A program made the translations under genes and the position numbers. This document shows positions 52,431 to 61,278 of a stretch of DNA of 64,000 bases, piece after piece. Each line of letters starts with the position of its first letter. Position 1 is the stretch's first letter. The notes beneath the pieces are model-generated. The model saw only the letters and a list, made by a program, of their open reading frames with translations, had not been told where the DNA came from and made no database searches. Location: contig OZ245013.1 in the NCBI GenBank assembly GCA_965223675.1, positions 1,736,001 through 1,800,000 of the forward strand, written 5' to 3'. Origin of the DNA: JAGQKC01 sp965223675. Lineage in GTDB: Bacteria > Nitrospirota > Nitrospiria > Nitrospirales > UBA8639.

Positions 52431-52854
52431 ACTAAACTCCTTAAAGTAGGGCGTCTGCTGGAGCAGTTCGTCCATATAGTTAAACGACACGTGCCAAGCA
52501 CATCACCAAGTTTCTAGAGAAGAGTCTTTCGACGGGTTGGAACATTACACGTGTGGGACAACGGAACTCGCTTCCTGTTTCAGTGATGGAAACCCTTGAA
52601 AGGTGAATGTTGTCGAACAGACAAGCGGACATAGACAAGTTACAGATCCTTAAAAGAACTACAACCTGTAGAGAATGGGAAATAGGAAAGTAATAGTGGG
52701 AGGAGGTTAGTGTTTATGCGTTGACTCGAAGTACGAAGTTATCTCTATCAAAACAACTTGCGATCTATTAAAAGCAGGAAACGGACGTATATTGAAAACT
52801 AAAAACAAACATGCAACTAATTATGCTGCACATGTTTTCTCATACCGACTATGT
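52431..52854. other. Gene-free stretch
   Basis: About 420 bases upstream of the DUF547 gene and downstream of the next gene. No frame with support and no hairpin terminator found. Confidence 0.45.
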
Positions 52855-53304
52855 CTACCAAAGAATCTTCGCATGCCCAAGTTCAACATCAAACTGTGCC
52901 TTGATCGAGTCACCAAGAATTTTTGAACCCGTCTTAAATATTGTATTGTGATCCACTAAAAGACGAACAGGCTCGTCGCGAGTTGGGGTGTCTATTAAAT
53001 AGGTATTGCCGACTTTTTGTATTAACGTACCTTCAATAGTTTGAAGATTCTGATCAGAACTCGGAGTTTGTCTCGATTTGGCATCAATTCTGGGCAAGGT
53101 CTTGTATGATTTCCGGTAGAGCCGTGAATTTGGGGACTTACCATACATTCTGCTAAAAGTATCCTCTACCATACCTGAATGCGGAAGGCGCACGATGCCG
53201 CTCGAAGCCATTCCTGACATGGCATCCCCTTCCCCTCCTGAGCACCAGGTAGGGACTCCAATTCCCAAGGTCAGTAGAATAATTATGAATGAAGCTTTAT
53301 TCAT
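52855..53304 (-). CDS. Small exported protein of unknown function
   Basis: 149 residues from ATG 53304, after AAAGGGGAAAAT. Signal peptide about 1-23 (ASFIIILLTLGIGVPTWC, which could be a lipobox-like Cys). The C-terminal 60 residues (IEGTLIQKVGNTYLIDTPTR, VRLLVDHNTIFKTGSKILGD) look like a small OB/beta-barrel fold, as found in exported proteins that tune metal or polymer binding. No family name is safe. Confidence 0.65.
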   Translation of the reverse strand: MNKASFIIILLTLGIGVPTWCSGGEGDAMSGMASSGIVRLPHSGMVEDTFSRMYGKSPNSRLYRKSYKTLPRIDAKSRQTPSSDQNLQTIEGTLIQKVGNTYLIDTPTRDEPVRLLVDHNTIFKTGSKILGDSIKAQFDVELGHAKILW

Positions 53305-53890
53305 ATTTTCCCCTTTCACGATTGAAAACTGAATTTTCTCTCATTTTTACGAATCGCTCTGAGCATATGGCGGAACACTGAATGTCGTTTAGCCTCGTAT
53401 CAGAGCAAAAAACTTGCCACAGATGGGGTGAATGTATTTTTTGATGTTCAAAAGTAATTCCAAATAGTTCTACTTACCAAATACCAAAAAGTACGAGAGA
53501 TCTTCAACCTTCAAGTGGAGGAAAAACCCTACAGCAGGATGATTAAATAGTGGAGAGGGGGAGAAACCAAAGGGGCAGGTAGCTGAAATTACAAGCAGAA
53601 TGAGCAGAATTCCTGTGTGTAGCCATAAAACAGCGGAAATTAATGAGTTGAGCTTTGACGTTTGGGTTCATACACATCGTCCGGTTCGCGCTCTCCGCAC
53701 TCCGGGCCGTTTCTAGACGGATCATCTAAACACTATTCTTCTTTGACATTCTGCATTGTTTCATACACTGCCCTTCCATCATCACGGGCAACGTTCAACA
53801 TGCCGATGACTAGCAAGAAAAGAAACATACATGCTGGATACGGCTATTGCTGAATTTTCATTCGTATGAACCTCAAGTTAACTCGCCGTC
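53305..53890. other. Gene-free stretch
   Basis: About 590 bases with only short, unsupported frames on both strands. No repeats or RNA genes recognised. Confidence 0.45.
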
Positions 53891-54331
53891 CTAAAAATTT
53901 TGAGTCATCAACCAAGCAACAATCGGTAGAACCAAGCCACTGATGATCACAAGCCCGCCACCACACATGAGCAATTGCCCTCTCAAGACGGCTCGAGGCC
54001 CTTCAACAATAGGGGTATCAACGATTACGCGGGATCCAGGTGAAGGGAATTGTTGTGACAGTCGGATTTGATTGCCATGATAAAGTAAATGGGTTCCGAT
54101 ACCAATCGCTGGAAAGCCAGCCATCATCGCAATAAAGACCAACAGAAAGGCAGACTTGTTTATCGCCTGTTGAGGAGATTCCTGAGATAATTGCTTGAGT
54201 TCCTGGATATATGATTCCGTTAATTGAATAAACACGACACCTAAGACAACCATGCCGAAAAAGAGAAGGAGGACGACTAAGCGGTATTTCTTATTCGCTG
54301 GATGGATCTTTGGAAGAGACAACATGGTCAT
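53891..54331 (-). CDS. Membrane protein of unknown function
   Basis: 146 residues with three hydrophobic segments (about 17-36, 60-82 and 120-142). Between the second and third lies a hydrophilic loop (GSRVIVDTPIVEGPRAVLRG). No motif recognised. It stands alone. Confidence 0.65.
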   Translation of the reverse strand: MTMLSLPKIHPANKKYRLVVLLLFFGMVVLGVVFIQLTESYIQELKQLSQESPQQAINKSAFLLVFIAMMAGFPAIGIGTHLLYHGNQIRLSQQFPSPGSRVIVDTPIVEGPRAVLRGQLLMCGGGLVIISGLVLPIVAWLMTQNF

Positions 54332-54437
54332 AGCACTTTCAGCTCACTCGACAATCTTTCAATCCACTATTGCTCGATATCTTTTCATCGCAAAGCCCAA
54401 CACACAACGCCAGCAAATGATCACATACTCTTTCAAA

Positions 54438-54929
54438 TCACCCGTTGGTCCCCTTCCGCAGCATCTGAGCATAAAAAGTTCGACACGATTGAACGTATGC
54501 CCCAAAATGCTCCGCCACAAACTTGTCTTTATTCCATTGGCGAACAGACAACATATCTCGGCATTGCTTCGGGAGAAGATAGGCAAACGCTTCAAGAGAT
54601 TGCCCAGCAGTAGTGCGAATGCTAATCATGGTCCTCTCATAGAGATCGTCTTCAAATTCATCTAAGATGCTTAGGACACATTCATTCAATTCAAAATATA
54701 CTCGTCCGTCGGTGGAAGCACCTTCCTGAATCATCATTCCTGGATAAATTTTTCCCTTAAGGAGGTAACGATCAAAATTATGTGCTGTTGCCTCATCTGA
54801 GGAAAAGATCTGACCTGTCACAGTGCTCATGATTTCAGGAATTTCTAATGTTCCATACGCAAAAACAGAGTATGCCACTAGTCCACCACCCGTGCGAGAG
54901 TACTTCGAACTATCAGTCCTTCCCGACAC
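54438..54929 (-). CDS. Gamma-glutamylcyclotransferase-like (AIG2) protein
   Basis: 163 residues starting at GTG 54929. VFAYGTLEIPEIMSTVTG carries the family's YGTL substrate-binding motif, and LSILDEFEDDLYERTMISIR has the likely catalytic acid. These enzymes split gamma-glutamyl-amines into 5-oxoproline and the free amine, or act on glutathione-like substrates; the specificity is not readable. It lies 25 bases from the PEGA lipoprotein gene in the same direction. Confidence 0.82.
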   Translation of the reverse strand: MSGRTDSSKYSRTGGGLVAYSVFAYGTLEIPEIMSTVTGQIFSSDEATAHNFDRYLLKGKIYPGMMIQEGASTDGRVYFELNECVLSILDEFEDDLYERTMISIRTTAGQSLEAFAYLLPKQCRDMLSVRQWNKDKFVAEHFGAYVQSCRTFYAQMLRKGTNG

Positions 54930-54953
54930 ATAATCAAACGATCACAATATACA

Positions 54954-55328
54954 TTAACATTTAGATTTTTCACTCGCCGGCAACAAGGTATACTTGTAAT
55001 CGTCCTCTAAACGCGCGCTGAAAAAATACGGGACAATGCCTGGAATCAATAAGCTCAGAGATATATCGGCCCGATAGTGAGACTCTATCTTTGTCTCCAC
55101 TTTTTGGCAGCCAGGCTTATCAAGCTCTAAAAAATAAGTTTTAGGGATTCCAGATCGAGAAGTGTAATAGATTGGAGTCTTGCCATAAGGGGCACCGTTA
55201 AGCATGACATGTGCCCCAGGAGGATCTGTATTAATTCTGGAAGTCTGAAGGCAGCCTTGCATCGGAAACGCACACGTCAAAAAGAGAGTGAGCATCCAGT
55301 GTGAGCGACAATAAAGAAACCGTTGCAT
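54954..55328 (-). CDS. PEGA-domain lipoprotein
   Basis: 124 residues. Signal with lipobox FPMQGC (Cys26). A PEGA domain follows: RINTDPPGAHVMLNGAPYGK then TPIYYTSRSGIPKTYFLELD and a closing EDDYKYTLLP. PEGA domains are extracellular beta folds often near the cell wall. The start is supported by AGGGGAT. Probably outer-membrane attached. Confidence 0.82.
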   Translation of the reverse strand: MQRFLYCRSHWMLTLFLTCAFPMQGCLQTSRINTDPPGAHVMLNGAPYGKTPIYYTSRSGIPKTYFLELDKPGCQKVETKIESHYRADISLSLLIPGIVPYFFSARLEDDYKYTLLPASEKSKC

Positions 55329-55428
55329 ACATATCCCCTCTAATTGGGAAATAAAACCTCCGACTATTCAGTGCTCACTCGTAGCACATCATTTATCGAT
55401 ATTCAAAAAATATTTGACTACTACGCTT

Positions 55429-55779
55429 TCAACTATGATGTTCTAAATATTCCTTTAAAGCAACCGCATTGTTATATCGTTCTTCTTTTGAAGCGAAAAT
55501 AAAGGTCACCCGCTCTTTTTTTATTCGTCGGCTCATACTCTCTAGTGCCGAGCGCTGTTGATCTAACTCGGCAAAATACCGTTTCTTAAATTCATTCCAT
55601 CTGATCGGATCGTGATCGAACCATTTTCGTAAGTCAGTCGAAGGCGCAGCTTCCTTCAACCAAAGATCAACCTGAGCCTGGGATTTTGAAATGCCCCGTG
55701 GCCACAGCCGCTCAACTAGCACACGAAATCCATCATGGTTGCTTGGCTTCTCGTACACTCGCTTCAACGAAATTGGCAT
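55429..55779 (-). CDS. DUF488-family protein
   Basis: 116 residues with the family's conserved blocks: FRVLVERLWPRGISKSQAQV, WLKEAAPSTDLRKWFDHDPI, then RWNEFKKRYFAEL and VTFIFASKEERYNNAVALKE. DUF488 proteins are widespread, cytoplasmic and uncharacterised. Full length. It stands alone. Confidence 0.9.
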   Translation of the reverse strand: MPISLKRVYEKPSNHDGFRVLVERLWPRGISKSQAQVDLWLKEAAPSTDLRKWFDHDPIRWNEFKKRYFAELDQQRSALESMSRRIKKERVTFIFASKEERYNNAVALKEYLEHHS

Positions 55780-56042
55780 TGTTCATCAAGAATCCAAGAA
55801 TATTGACATCCTCACAACAATCGAAGGCGATGCTCAAAGATAGGACAAGTGTCTCTTGCAACCTATATCCATAAAATATTTCATCTCGGACTGTTGTTTC
55901 CCACAGCTCTCGCTACAGTCATCGTAGTCATATATGTACGAGAGATTTTACTGATTGCCTCCCTTTCTTCTTTAGCTCCTATCTTGTCTCAGAAAGCCTC
56001 GCTTGAATACACTCATGAGCACAACAAGCGACTACGTAGGCA

Positions 56043-56744
56043 CTATTCGGCGTCATGGAAAATAATTCCAAGAACCCAGCGTTCACCAGAGTGGACCCGG
56101 CTCACTCCATGCCGCACGGTCGCACGCATCATTCCTCGCTTCCCCATAATTGGTCGTTCAAAAACCGGAAAAATCACCAGATCACCTTGATCTGGACTGA
56201 CTACTGAGACAACCGATTGCTGTCGCGAGCGATTTTCTACCAAGACAAATTCCCCACCGTCAAAATCTTTTCCCTTTTGGCTCAACATCACCATGATCTG
56301 CAGGGGGAAACTTGTCGGACCATAGAGGTCACGATGCAAACGATTGATCCCCCCAGTTTTATAATGCAGCATTAGAGGAGTTGGTAAAGATTGACCGTGT
56401 TCTTGGCATAATTTACGAAACAATTTTAGAGAAGGCGGATAGCGATGTTCTCGTCGCATACTTTGCATCATGTGATTGGCCATCGGAACTAACCGTTTGT
56501 AGAATTCCGCTCGAAGTTGCGTAACAAGCTTGGGAAGTGGTTCCGAAAAATATGCGTAGTCCCCAACTCCAAAGTTGTATCGTTCCATAACAATACGCTT
56601 CCGAAAAATATGGTCATTGTCATAACAGTTCCTGAGGTCTACACAATCTCTAATACTGACGACTCCTGGGAGTTTCGCAAATCCCGAGGTCAGGAACGTC
56701 TGGGCTATAGCCTTCCAATCCACATCTTTAGACAACATCCTCAT
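56043..56744 (-). CDS. 2-oxoglutarate/Fe(II) oxygenase-like protein
   Basis: 233 residues. Iron site: GGINRLHRDLYGPTSFPLQI (H-x-D), with a distal His and the 2OG-binding Arg in MRATVRHGVSRVHSGERWVL. LMLHYKTGG and FDGGEFVLVENR are also typical of the prolyl-hydroxylase-like group. Substrate unknown; in bacteria such proteins may hydroxylate proteins, lipids or nucleic acids. The ATG at 56744 lacks a strong ribosome site. It stands alone. Confidence 0.8.
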   Translation of the reverse strand: MRMLSKDVDWKAIAQTFLTSGFAKLPGVVSIRDCVDLRNCYDNDHIFRKRIVMERYNFGVGDYAYFSEPLPKLVTQLRAEFYKRLVPMANHMMQSMRREHRYPPSLKLFRKLCQEHGQSLPTPLMLHYKTGGINRLHRDLYGPTSFPLQIMVMLSQKGKDFDGGEFVLVENRSRQQSVVSVVSPDQGDLVIFPVFERPIMGKRGMMRATVRHGVSRVHSGERWVLGIIFHDAE

Positions 56745-56902
56745 GGCAAATCATTTCCCACTAAAGGTGGTGAATAGGGATAACCCTGGTTGGAAATCTA
56801 TAGAGTACCTTGTACTCTGACTCACAACCATGATTTAATGAAAAAGTAAAACACGCTATTCTCAGCAATACTGCTCTCGAACACAGACGCAGGATTACGT
56901 CA

Positions 56903-57340
56903 ATGACTCACCCCTCTCCTAGGCTGCCTATCAATAAGGATGTTCTCTTCATTGTACTGTCTCTCATCGTCACAGCAATACCTGCCCACGCTTTCGAGAC
57001 CGAACCCCATCCACTAGATACCTTTTTGGATCAAGTTTTAGACTTTCATGAACCCACCGGCATTCGTGGAAAACTCAGGTATGTTGAAGTCGATGCACAA
57101 ACGATCTGGCTTGATTGGGAAGAACGTTCGGACGATCGTCCCCTCTTCACAACAAATTGGAAATTTGTCCCCGGAGAACCTACACTTGCAGTCCACCCAA
57201 TAGGACCTAAACAATTCGAACAGTTGAAGAAATTTCCTCAAGGCACCGCTCTTGAATTAATCATCAAGGATGACGGGAAGGGACACCGGCATATCCTCTC
57301 ATATCGCGATATGACGATTCCCCCCGAAATCCCGCTTTAA
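56903..57340 (+). CDS. Exported protein of unknown function
   Basis: 145 residues. Signal peptide about 1-30 (hydrophobic VLFIVLSLIVTAIPAHAF). The mature part is rich in Trp, Pro and charged residues (VDAQTIWLDWEERSDDRPLF, NWKFVPGEPTLAVHP). No family recognised. Single gene. Confidence 0.6.
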   Translation: MTHPSPRLPINKDVLFIVLSLIVTAIPAHAFETEPHPLDTFLDQVLDFHEPTGIRGKLRYVEVDAQTIWLDWEERSDDRPLFTTNWKFVPGEPTLAVHPIGPKQFEQLKKFPQGTALELIIKDDGKGHRHILSYRDMTIPPEIPL

Positions 57341-57520
57341 TCCACTTTTTTATGGATATGGCAAGCTCCCAAGACTGTGAGAACCGTGCATCTTCCTTTT
57401 ATTATTGATCATTTTCATAAGATTGAATACCCCTTTGTATCTTTTGGCGAATAGGGTATTCTTATTCTGAGGTTGGGACACTCACGTTCATACCAATCAT
57501 CTACTCATACTGGTGTCATT

Positions 57521-58543
57521 ATGAGAAAAATATCAATTTCCAGGTTTCATCACGCATGGTTGTTCGGAGCAACATTTCTTATTCTGTCGATCACTTTGAT
57601 TTCTGCTGAGTTCGCAAATGCCGCCCGTCCATTTTGGACTAAAACCCCGTCCTATATCGAAGGCGAGTTTTTATATGTCGTTGGGACGGTTTCCGACATG
57701 ACGTCTCTAGCAGAGGCTAAACGACAGGCTTTGATTCACGGAAAACTTGAACTGATGAATTTTGCTCAAATCTCGGAAGTAGGGGCGGAAGGCCTTACCT
57801 TAGAGACACGGCACACGTATGTTGAGAAAAATCCTGATGGGTCAGTCAATGTGTTTCAGCTTCTGCGAATCCCCGCCTCCAATGTACTGGAAGCACAAGC
57901 CCGTTTACACGTCCAGCGCAAAGCTCAGGCCGCGGAGCTAGAGGCATCACAAAAAAATCTCGCCATGGTGCGAAAGGTTTTACTCACAAGACAACAGACA
58001 ATTGACGAACAGACAGCTTCAATTGACACACTCATTCAACGTATCAACAAGAAACAACAGGCCTATACCAAAAAAACTCAAGAAATTGATAAGCGTCAAG
58101 CAGAAATCACTCAACTTGAGGTGGCCCTAGAGGGAAAGTTTGCGTCAATTGACGAACAGATGAAACAAGTGAATGTACTCCTGGAACAATACAAAACTAA
58201 AGGCGAAGCACAGACTGAAAAATTAGGGGAACTTAAAGCGGAAGAGGGGAAAATTCAGGAAAATGAAGCGGAAATACAACGAATACAACAAGCGATTCTG
58301 GCTCGACTCGAGAAAACAGAAAACATGGCCTGCCACTATGTCTCTCCGGGGATGTCTCCGAAAGACGTAAAAGATGTTCTAGGAAAACCCGCGGGAGAGA
58401 AACACTCCTATGCGAATGAACGATATGATACCTGGGCCTATGGAACCACTAAAGTAAACTTTGATGCGCAGGGCGTTGTTGGATCGGTGACTGGTTGCAC
58501 GAGCAGCAACTCTTTGCATGAAGAACAAGAACCTCAAAATTGA
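57521..58543 (+). CDS. Exported coiled-coil protein with a BamE-like C-terminus
   Basis: 340 residues from ATG 57521. Signal peptide about 1-34. Residues 37-110 (RPFWTKTPSYIEGEFLYVVG, then LAEAKRQALIHGKLELMNFA) resemble the LPP20-like domain. Residues 130-270 form a long coiled coil (IDEQTASIDTLIQRINKKQQ, KAEEGKIQENEAEIQRIQQA). The end, CHYVSPGMSPKDVKDVLGKP then YDTWAYGTTKVNFDAQGVVG, matches the SmpA/OmlA (BamE) fold. This combination implies a periplasmic or outer-membrane-linked scaffold. Confidence 0.75.
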   Translation: MRKISISRFHHAWLFGATFLILSITLISAEFANAARPFWTKTPSYIEGEFLYVVGTVSDMTSLAEAKRQALIHGKLELMNFAQISEVGAEGLTLETRHTYVEKNPDGSVNVFQLLRIPASNVLEAQARLHVQRKAQAAELEASQKNLAMVRKVLLTRQQTIDEQTASIDTLIQRINKKQQAYTKKTQEIDKRQAEITQLEVALEGKFASIDEQMKQVNVLLEQYKTKGEAQTEKLGELKAEEGKIQENEAEIQRIQQAILARLEKTENMACHYVSPGMSPKDVKDVLGKPAGEKHSYANERYDTWAYGTTKVNFDAQGVVGSVTGCTSSNSLHEEQEPQN

Positions 58544-58593
58544 GGCAAAACTTTCGCCATCGCTCAGTTACGCTACAACTGTCGTCAATTTCG

Positions 58594-58719
58594 TTAACCC
58601 CCTTCCCACACCACAGTTATGGCCATGCCGGAAAGCAACGCGATCAAGATCGCATCGCCCCATAAGGATGGTTGATGAGTCAGAAACCAAGATTTAACTG
58701 AAAAAAACCTTCCGTTCAT
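58594..58719 (-). CDS. Very small membrane protein (41 aa)
   Basis: 41 residues from ATG 58719, behind ATGGAGGTGAGGTC, a very good ribosome site. One membrane segment (LWGDAILIALLSGMAITVVW). No family. It lies between the coiled-coil gene and a bidirectional terminator. Confidence 0.55.
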   Translation of the reverse strand: MNGRFFSVKSWFLTHQPSLWGDAILIALLSGMAITVVWEGG

Positions 58720-58838
58720 GACCTCACCTCCATGTTCCGCACTGAAGTAAGAGACTTCAGCCACCGCCTATTTCCAAACCATCAAAAATCTTGCTTCTAT
58801 CATAAAAAATTCTCGCTGCATGTCTTGCGTCTCAAAAC

Positions 58839-58877
58839 AAAAAACCCTTCAGGAACATACATCCCGAAGGGTTTTTT
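58839..58877. terminator. Bidirectional rho-independent terminator
   Basis: AAAAAACCCTTC (58839-58850), 15-base loop, GAAGGGTTTTTT (58866-58877): a perfect 12-bp repeat giving A- and T-runs in both directions. It ends the peptide deformylase transcript on the minus strand and could stop read-through from the left. Confidence 0.93.
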
Positions 58878-58992
58878 GAGAACTCATCTATAAGAAGCTT
58901 GTGTAGACACCTACCCCACGATTACCTCTATCCAGACATCTGATGATATATCCTGCTCCTTTTGGCCAGAAAAGTAAAGCGACATGCTGACT

Positions 58993-59559
58993 CTACGAAT
59001 CTAAGGCCTTACTGCTCTTCCCTTTCACTGATTGCCAATATTGCTGGTATTCACGAAGATGTGTCAAAGTGGACAAATTCGGCAAACGATCGAGAAATAC
59101 CTTGCCATGGAGATGATCAATTTCATGTTGCAAAACGCGAGCAAAGAACCCTTCTGCCTCAAAGTTCATAGAACCTCCATGACGATCAATCGCTTGAACA
59201 GAAATCGTACGCCATCGGGGTACACGTCCACGTAAATCTGGAACGCTAAGACACCCCTCCCAATCTTCTTCCGTTTCAGCCGAATGTTCAACAATTTGGG
59301 GATTGATAAGCACTGTTAATGGAATTGTGGGATAGCCCGGATAACGGGGATTCTGGGGATCGACCTCAATGACAATGGCGCGAAGTGGGATATGCACCTG
59401 AGGAGCCGCAATGCCGACGCCATCAGCGTCACGCATGGTTTGGACAAGATCCTCAAGAAATGCCTGAAACGTTGGATCAGCGCATTTCCCAGCATTAACG
59501 ATCTCTCCTCCTGCCCTAATAGCAGGATGACCTAAGCGAGCAATCTTTAATAAAGCCAC
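58993..59559 (-). CDS. def: Peptide deformylase
   Basis: 188 residues from GTG 59559 (VALLKIARLGHPAIRAGG), where family similarity starts; 28 further open codons upstream are ignored. Three motifs complete: GVGIAAPQVHIP, EEDWEGCLSVPDLRGRVPR and the zinc site QHEIDHLHGKVFLDR. Removes the N-formyl group from nascent proteins. Spacing of motifs fits the bacterial type with a short insert after motif 1. Confidence 0.92.
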   Translation of the reverse strand: MALLKIARLGHPAIRAGGEIVNAGKCADPTFQAFLEDLVQTMRDADGVGIAAPQVHIPLRAIVIEVDPQNPRYPGYPTIPLTVLINPQIVEHSAETEEDWEGCLSVPDLRGRVPRWRTISVQAIDRHGGSMNFEAEGFFARVLQHEIDHLHGKVFLDRLPNLSTLTHLREYQQYWQSVKGKSSKALDS

Positions 59560-59677
59560 TAGAAAAATCCTATGTGATTGTCCATGTACCCCCTCCTTCG
59601 TAAAGAGGGAAAATGGGGAGGTAGAGAAAATAGGAAATAACAAGAGAGAAAAAGCACACGATTCGAATTCATGGAAC

Positions 59678-60133
59678 CTATACTTTTAATTCGAGAAATT
59701 CGTGTTCAAGTTTGTCATCGTCAACGTAAAGGCGTGCAACTGCAACCGGAAGCTTAAACCTGCGTGGACCGGCACTGCCAGGATTCAAATAGAGCACATC
59801 CTTTCGATATTCTGCTAGTGGCTTGTGAGAATGCCCATAGATTACGGCACGAAACTCTGCAGCCGTGGGATCAAAATCTAAGTGAGCCAACTCATGCAGC
59901 ACATAAAATGACTGTTTGCTAACATCTACCACCATGGATAACGGAATTTTTTTAGCCCAAGCATCACGGTCATTGTTACCTCTCACGGCATACACAGGAG
60001 CAATTGCTTGCAACGACACAAGAACTTCAGGACTGCCAATGTCTCCAGCGTGAAGAATCATTGTACAGTCCTGCAAGGCCTCAAGCGCCTCAGGCCGCAT
60101 AAGCCCATGCGTATCAGAGATAATTCCTATCAT
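59678..60133 (-). CDS. YfcE/MJ0936-type metallophosphoesterase
   Basis: 151 residues from ATG 60133, after AAAGGCCAAG (a GTG eight codons upstream is less likely). Metal-binding motifs: IGIISDTHGLMRP (D-x-H), LHAGDIGSPEVL (GD), VRGNNDRDAW (GNND), then HELAHLD, IYGHSHKPL (GHSH) and LNPGSAGPRR. Calcineurin-like phosphodiesterase of the small YfcE group, acting on artificial phosphodiesters in vitro; the natural substrate is unknown. Confidence 0.9.
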   Translation of the reverse strand: MIGIISDTHGLMRPEALEALQDCTMILHAGDIGSPEVLVSLQAIAPVYAVRGNNDRDAWAKKIPLSMVVDVSKQSFYVLHELAHLDFDPTAAEFRAVIYGHSHKPLAEYRKDVLYLNPGSAGPRRFKLPVAVARLYVDDDKLEHEFLELKV

Positions 60134-60566
60134 CTTGGCCTTTGCTGTGTTTCTCACGAAACAGGAATCCTATCGCAACTACTCGTCTAACACAAAGCAC
60201 CCACATTAGTCAGTGAAAAACTACGGCTAACCACAATCTAGCACTCATGACTATTATGGTTTATATTTTTGCAGGTCGATCACTCAGCAATAGTTTTTCC
60301 ATACTCTTGTGCTAAAAATTTCCGAACGTTTGGTATGCCTGTTGATCCCGATGAAGACCATCGACTCTAGAGAAACTCATGACCGTTCCAGCATCAAAAA
60401 AACTCGCATTCTAGTCGATCAGCAACCGTTCGATAGTGCTTGGCCAATAATCCTGATTTTTCGACTGTCCCTAGAAACAAACCAACCTTACCCGCATCTC
60501 TCACGATAACAAGATAAGAGATGAGCAACGGAATCGGTGACTTTTCCACTGATGATCTGCAATACG
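60134..60566. other. Gene-free stretch
   Basis: About 430 bases between the phosphodiesterase gene start and the GDSL remnant. Short open frames on the plus strand lack ribosome sites. Nothing else seen. Confidence 0.45.
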
Positions 60567-60907
60567 TTAAAACAAGTAACCCTTACTCTGGGACTCCCGA
60601 GCGATTTCTTCAGCCGTTTTGTTAAAAATCGCTTTGCGATCATTGGTCCCAAGTAGGATTAAAACAAGATCCCATGGATGATGAAAGCACAAGCATTGGC
60701 TCAATGCAGATTTTTCATTGCATTGATGATTCTCAGGACCTTCCAGTACTGTCGTCCGTCCATTATAGCCTTCCTCGATGACAACAGAGTTATGACCCAG
60801 TGCTATTTGAAGCACCTCAGGACAGCGATGTCGAAAAGGGTAGCGCAACCCAGTGCCTGGCTTTACCTCCACGTATTCGAGTCGCCAAAACAAAATGCTC
60901 TTCCCAT
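60567..60907 (-). pseudogene. SGNH/GDSL hydrolase remnant (frameshifted and truncated)
   Basis: From ATG 60907 the first frame reads MGRAFCFGDSNTWR and stops, keeping the catalytic Ser motif (FGDSNTW). Homology goes on in another frame as KPGTGLRYPFRHRCPEVLQI, ALGHNSVVIEEGYNGRTTVL and DLVLILLGTNDRK, which is the block-III Gly/Asn region. The frame ends at 60567, so about the last 90 residues with the catalytic Asp-x-x-His are missing. The continuous frame that covers most of it (from TTG 60929) reads through the GDS motif in the wrong phase. The enzyme should be dead. Confidence 0.8.
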
Positions 60908-61012
60908 TTTTTAGGTCATATTCTGACAAGCGGTTTTACGATACATCAGGCCCATAGAGGCATGACACGCAAAAATAGATTCCCCCGGGCATGCCCTCGG
61001 TGCTTGCGGTTA

Positions 61013-61098
61013 CAGCTTCCTTTGAAGCTGACCTAAACCCTGCTGATAAAACCCAGCAGGACTTAGGAAGGCTCATTCACCCACGGGTCAACCCGTGG
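61013..61098. repeat. IS200/IS605-like right end with three hairpins, copy 2
   Basis: Three stems in a row: CAGCTTC/GAAGCTG (61013-61019 with 61024-61030), CCTGCTG/CAGCAGG (61039-61045 with 61054-61060), and CCACGGGT/ACCCGTGG (61081-61088 with 61091-61098), the last after GCTCATTCACCCACGG. The final stem and lead-in match copy 1 at 10763-10795. This is the architecture of IS200/IS605 right ends and their omega-RNA-like scaffolds. No tnpA or tnpB frame is present. It lies next to the broken GDSL gene. Confidence 0.55.
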
Positions 61099-61278
61099 TG
61101 CTCTGTCTTCGACCGCATAGAATTTCTATTCGCTGATCTTTCATCAACCACTCAATTCTAACAAGTTTTTCTTTCCATCTATTGATCGACTTCAACATGT
61201 AATGGGAACTATGTATGTTTTATACTTGTGAGACTTGCGGAAATGGAAGGCAATTTATGGGAGATATAGAACGAGATT

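Noticed and set aside
53543..53725. 60-codon minus-strand frame
   Set aside because: No ribosome site, no domain and no conserved-looking composition; probably chance.
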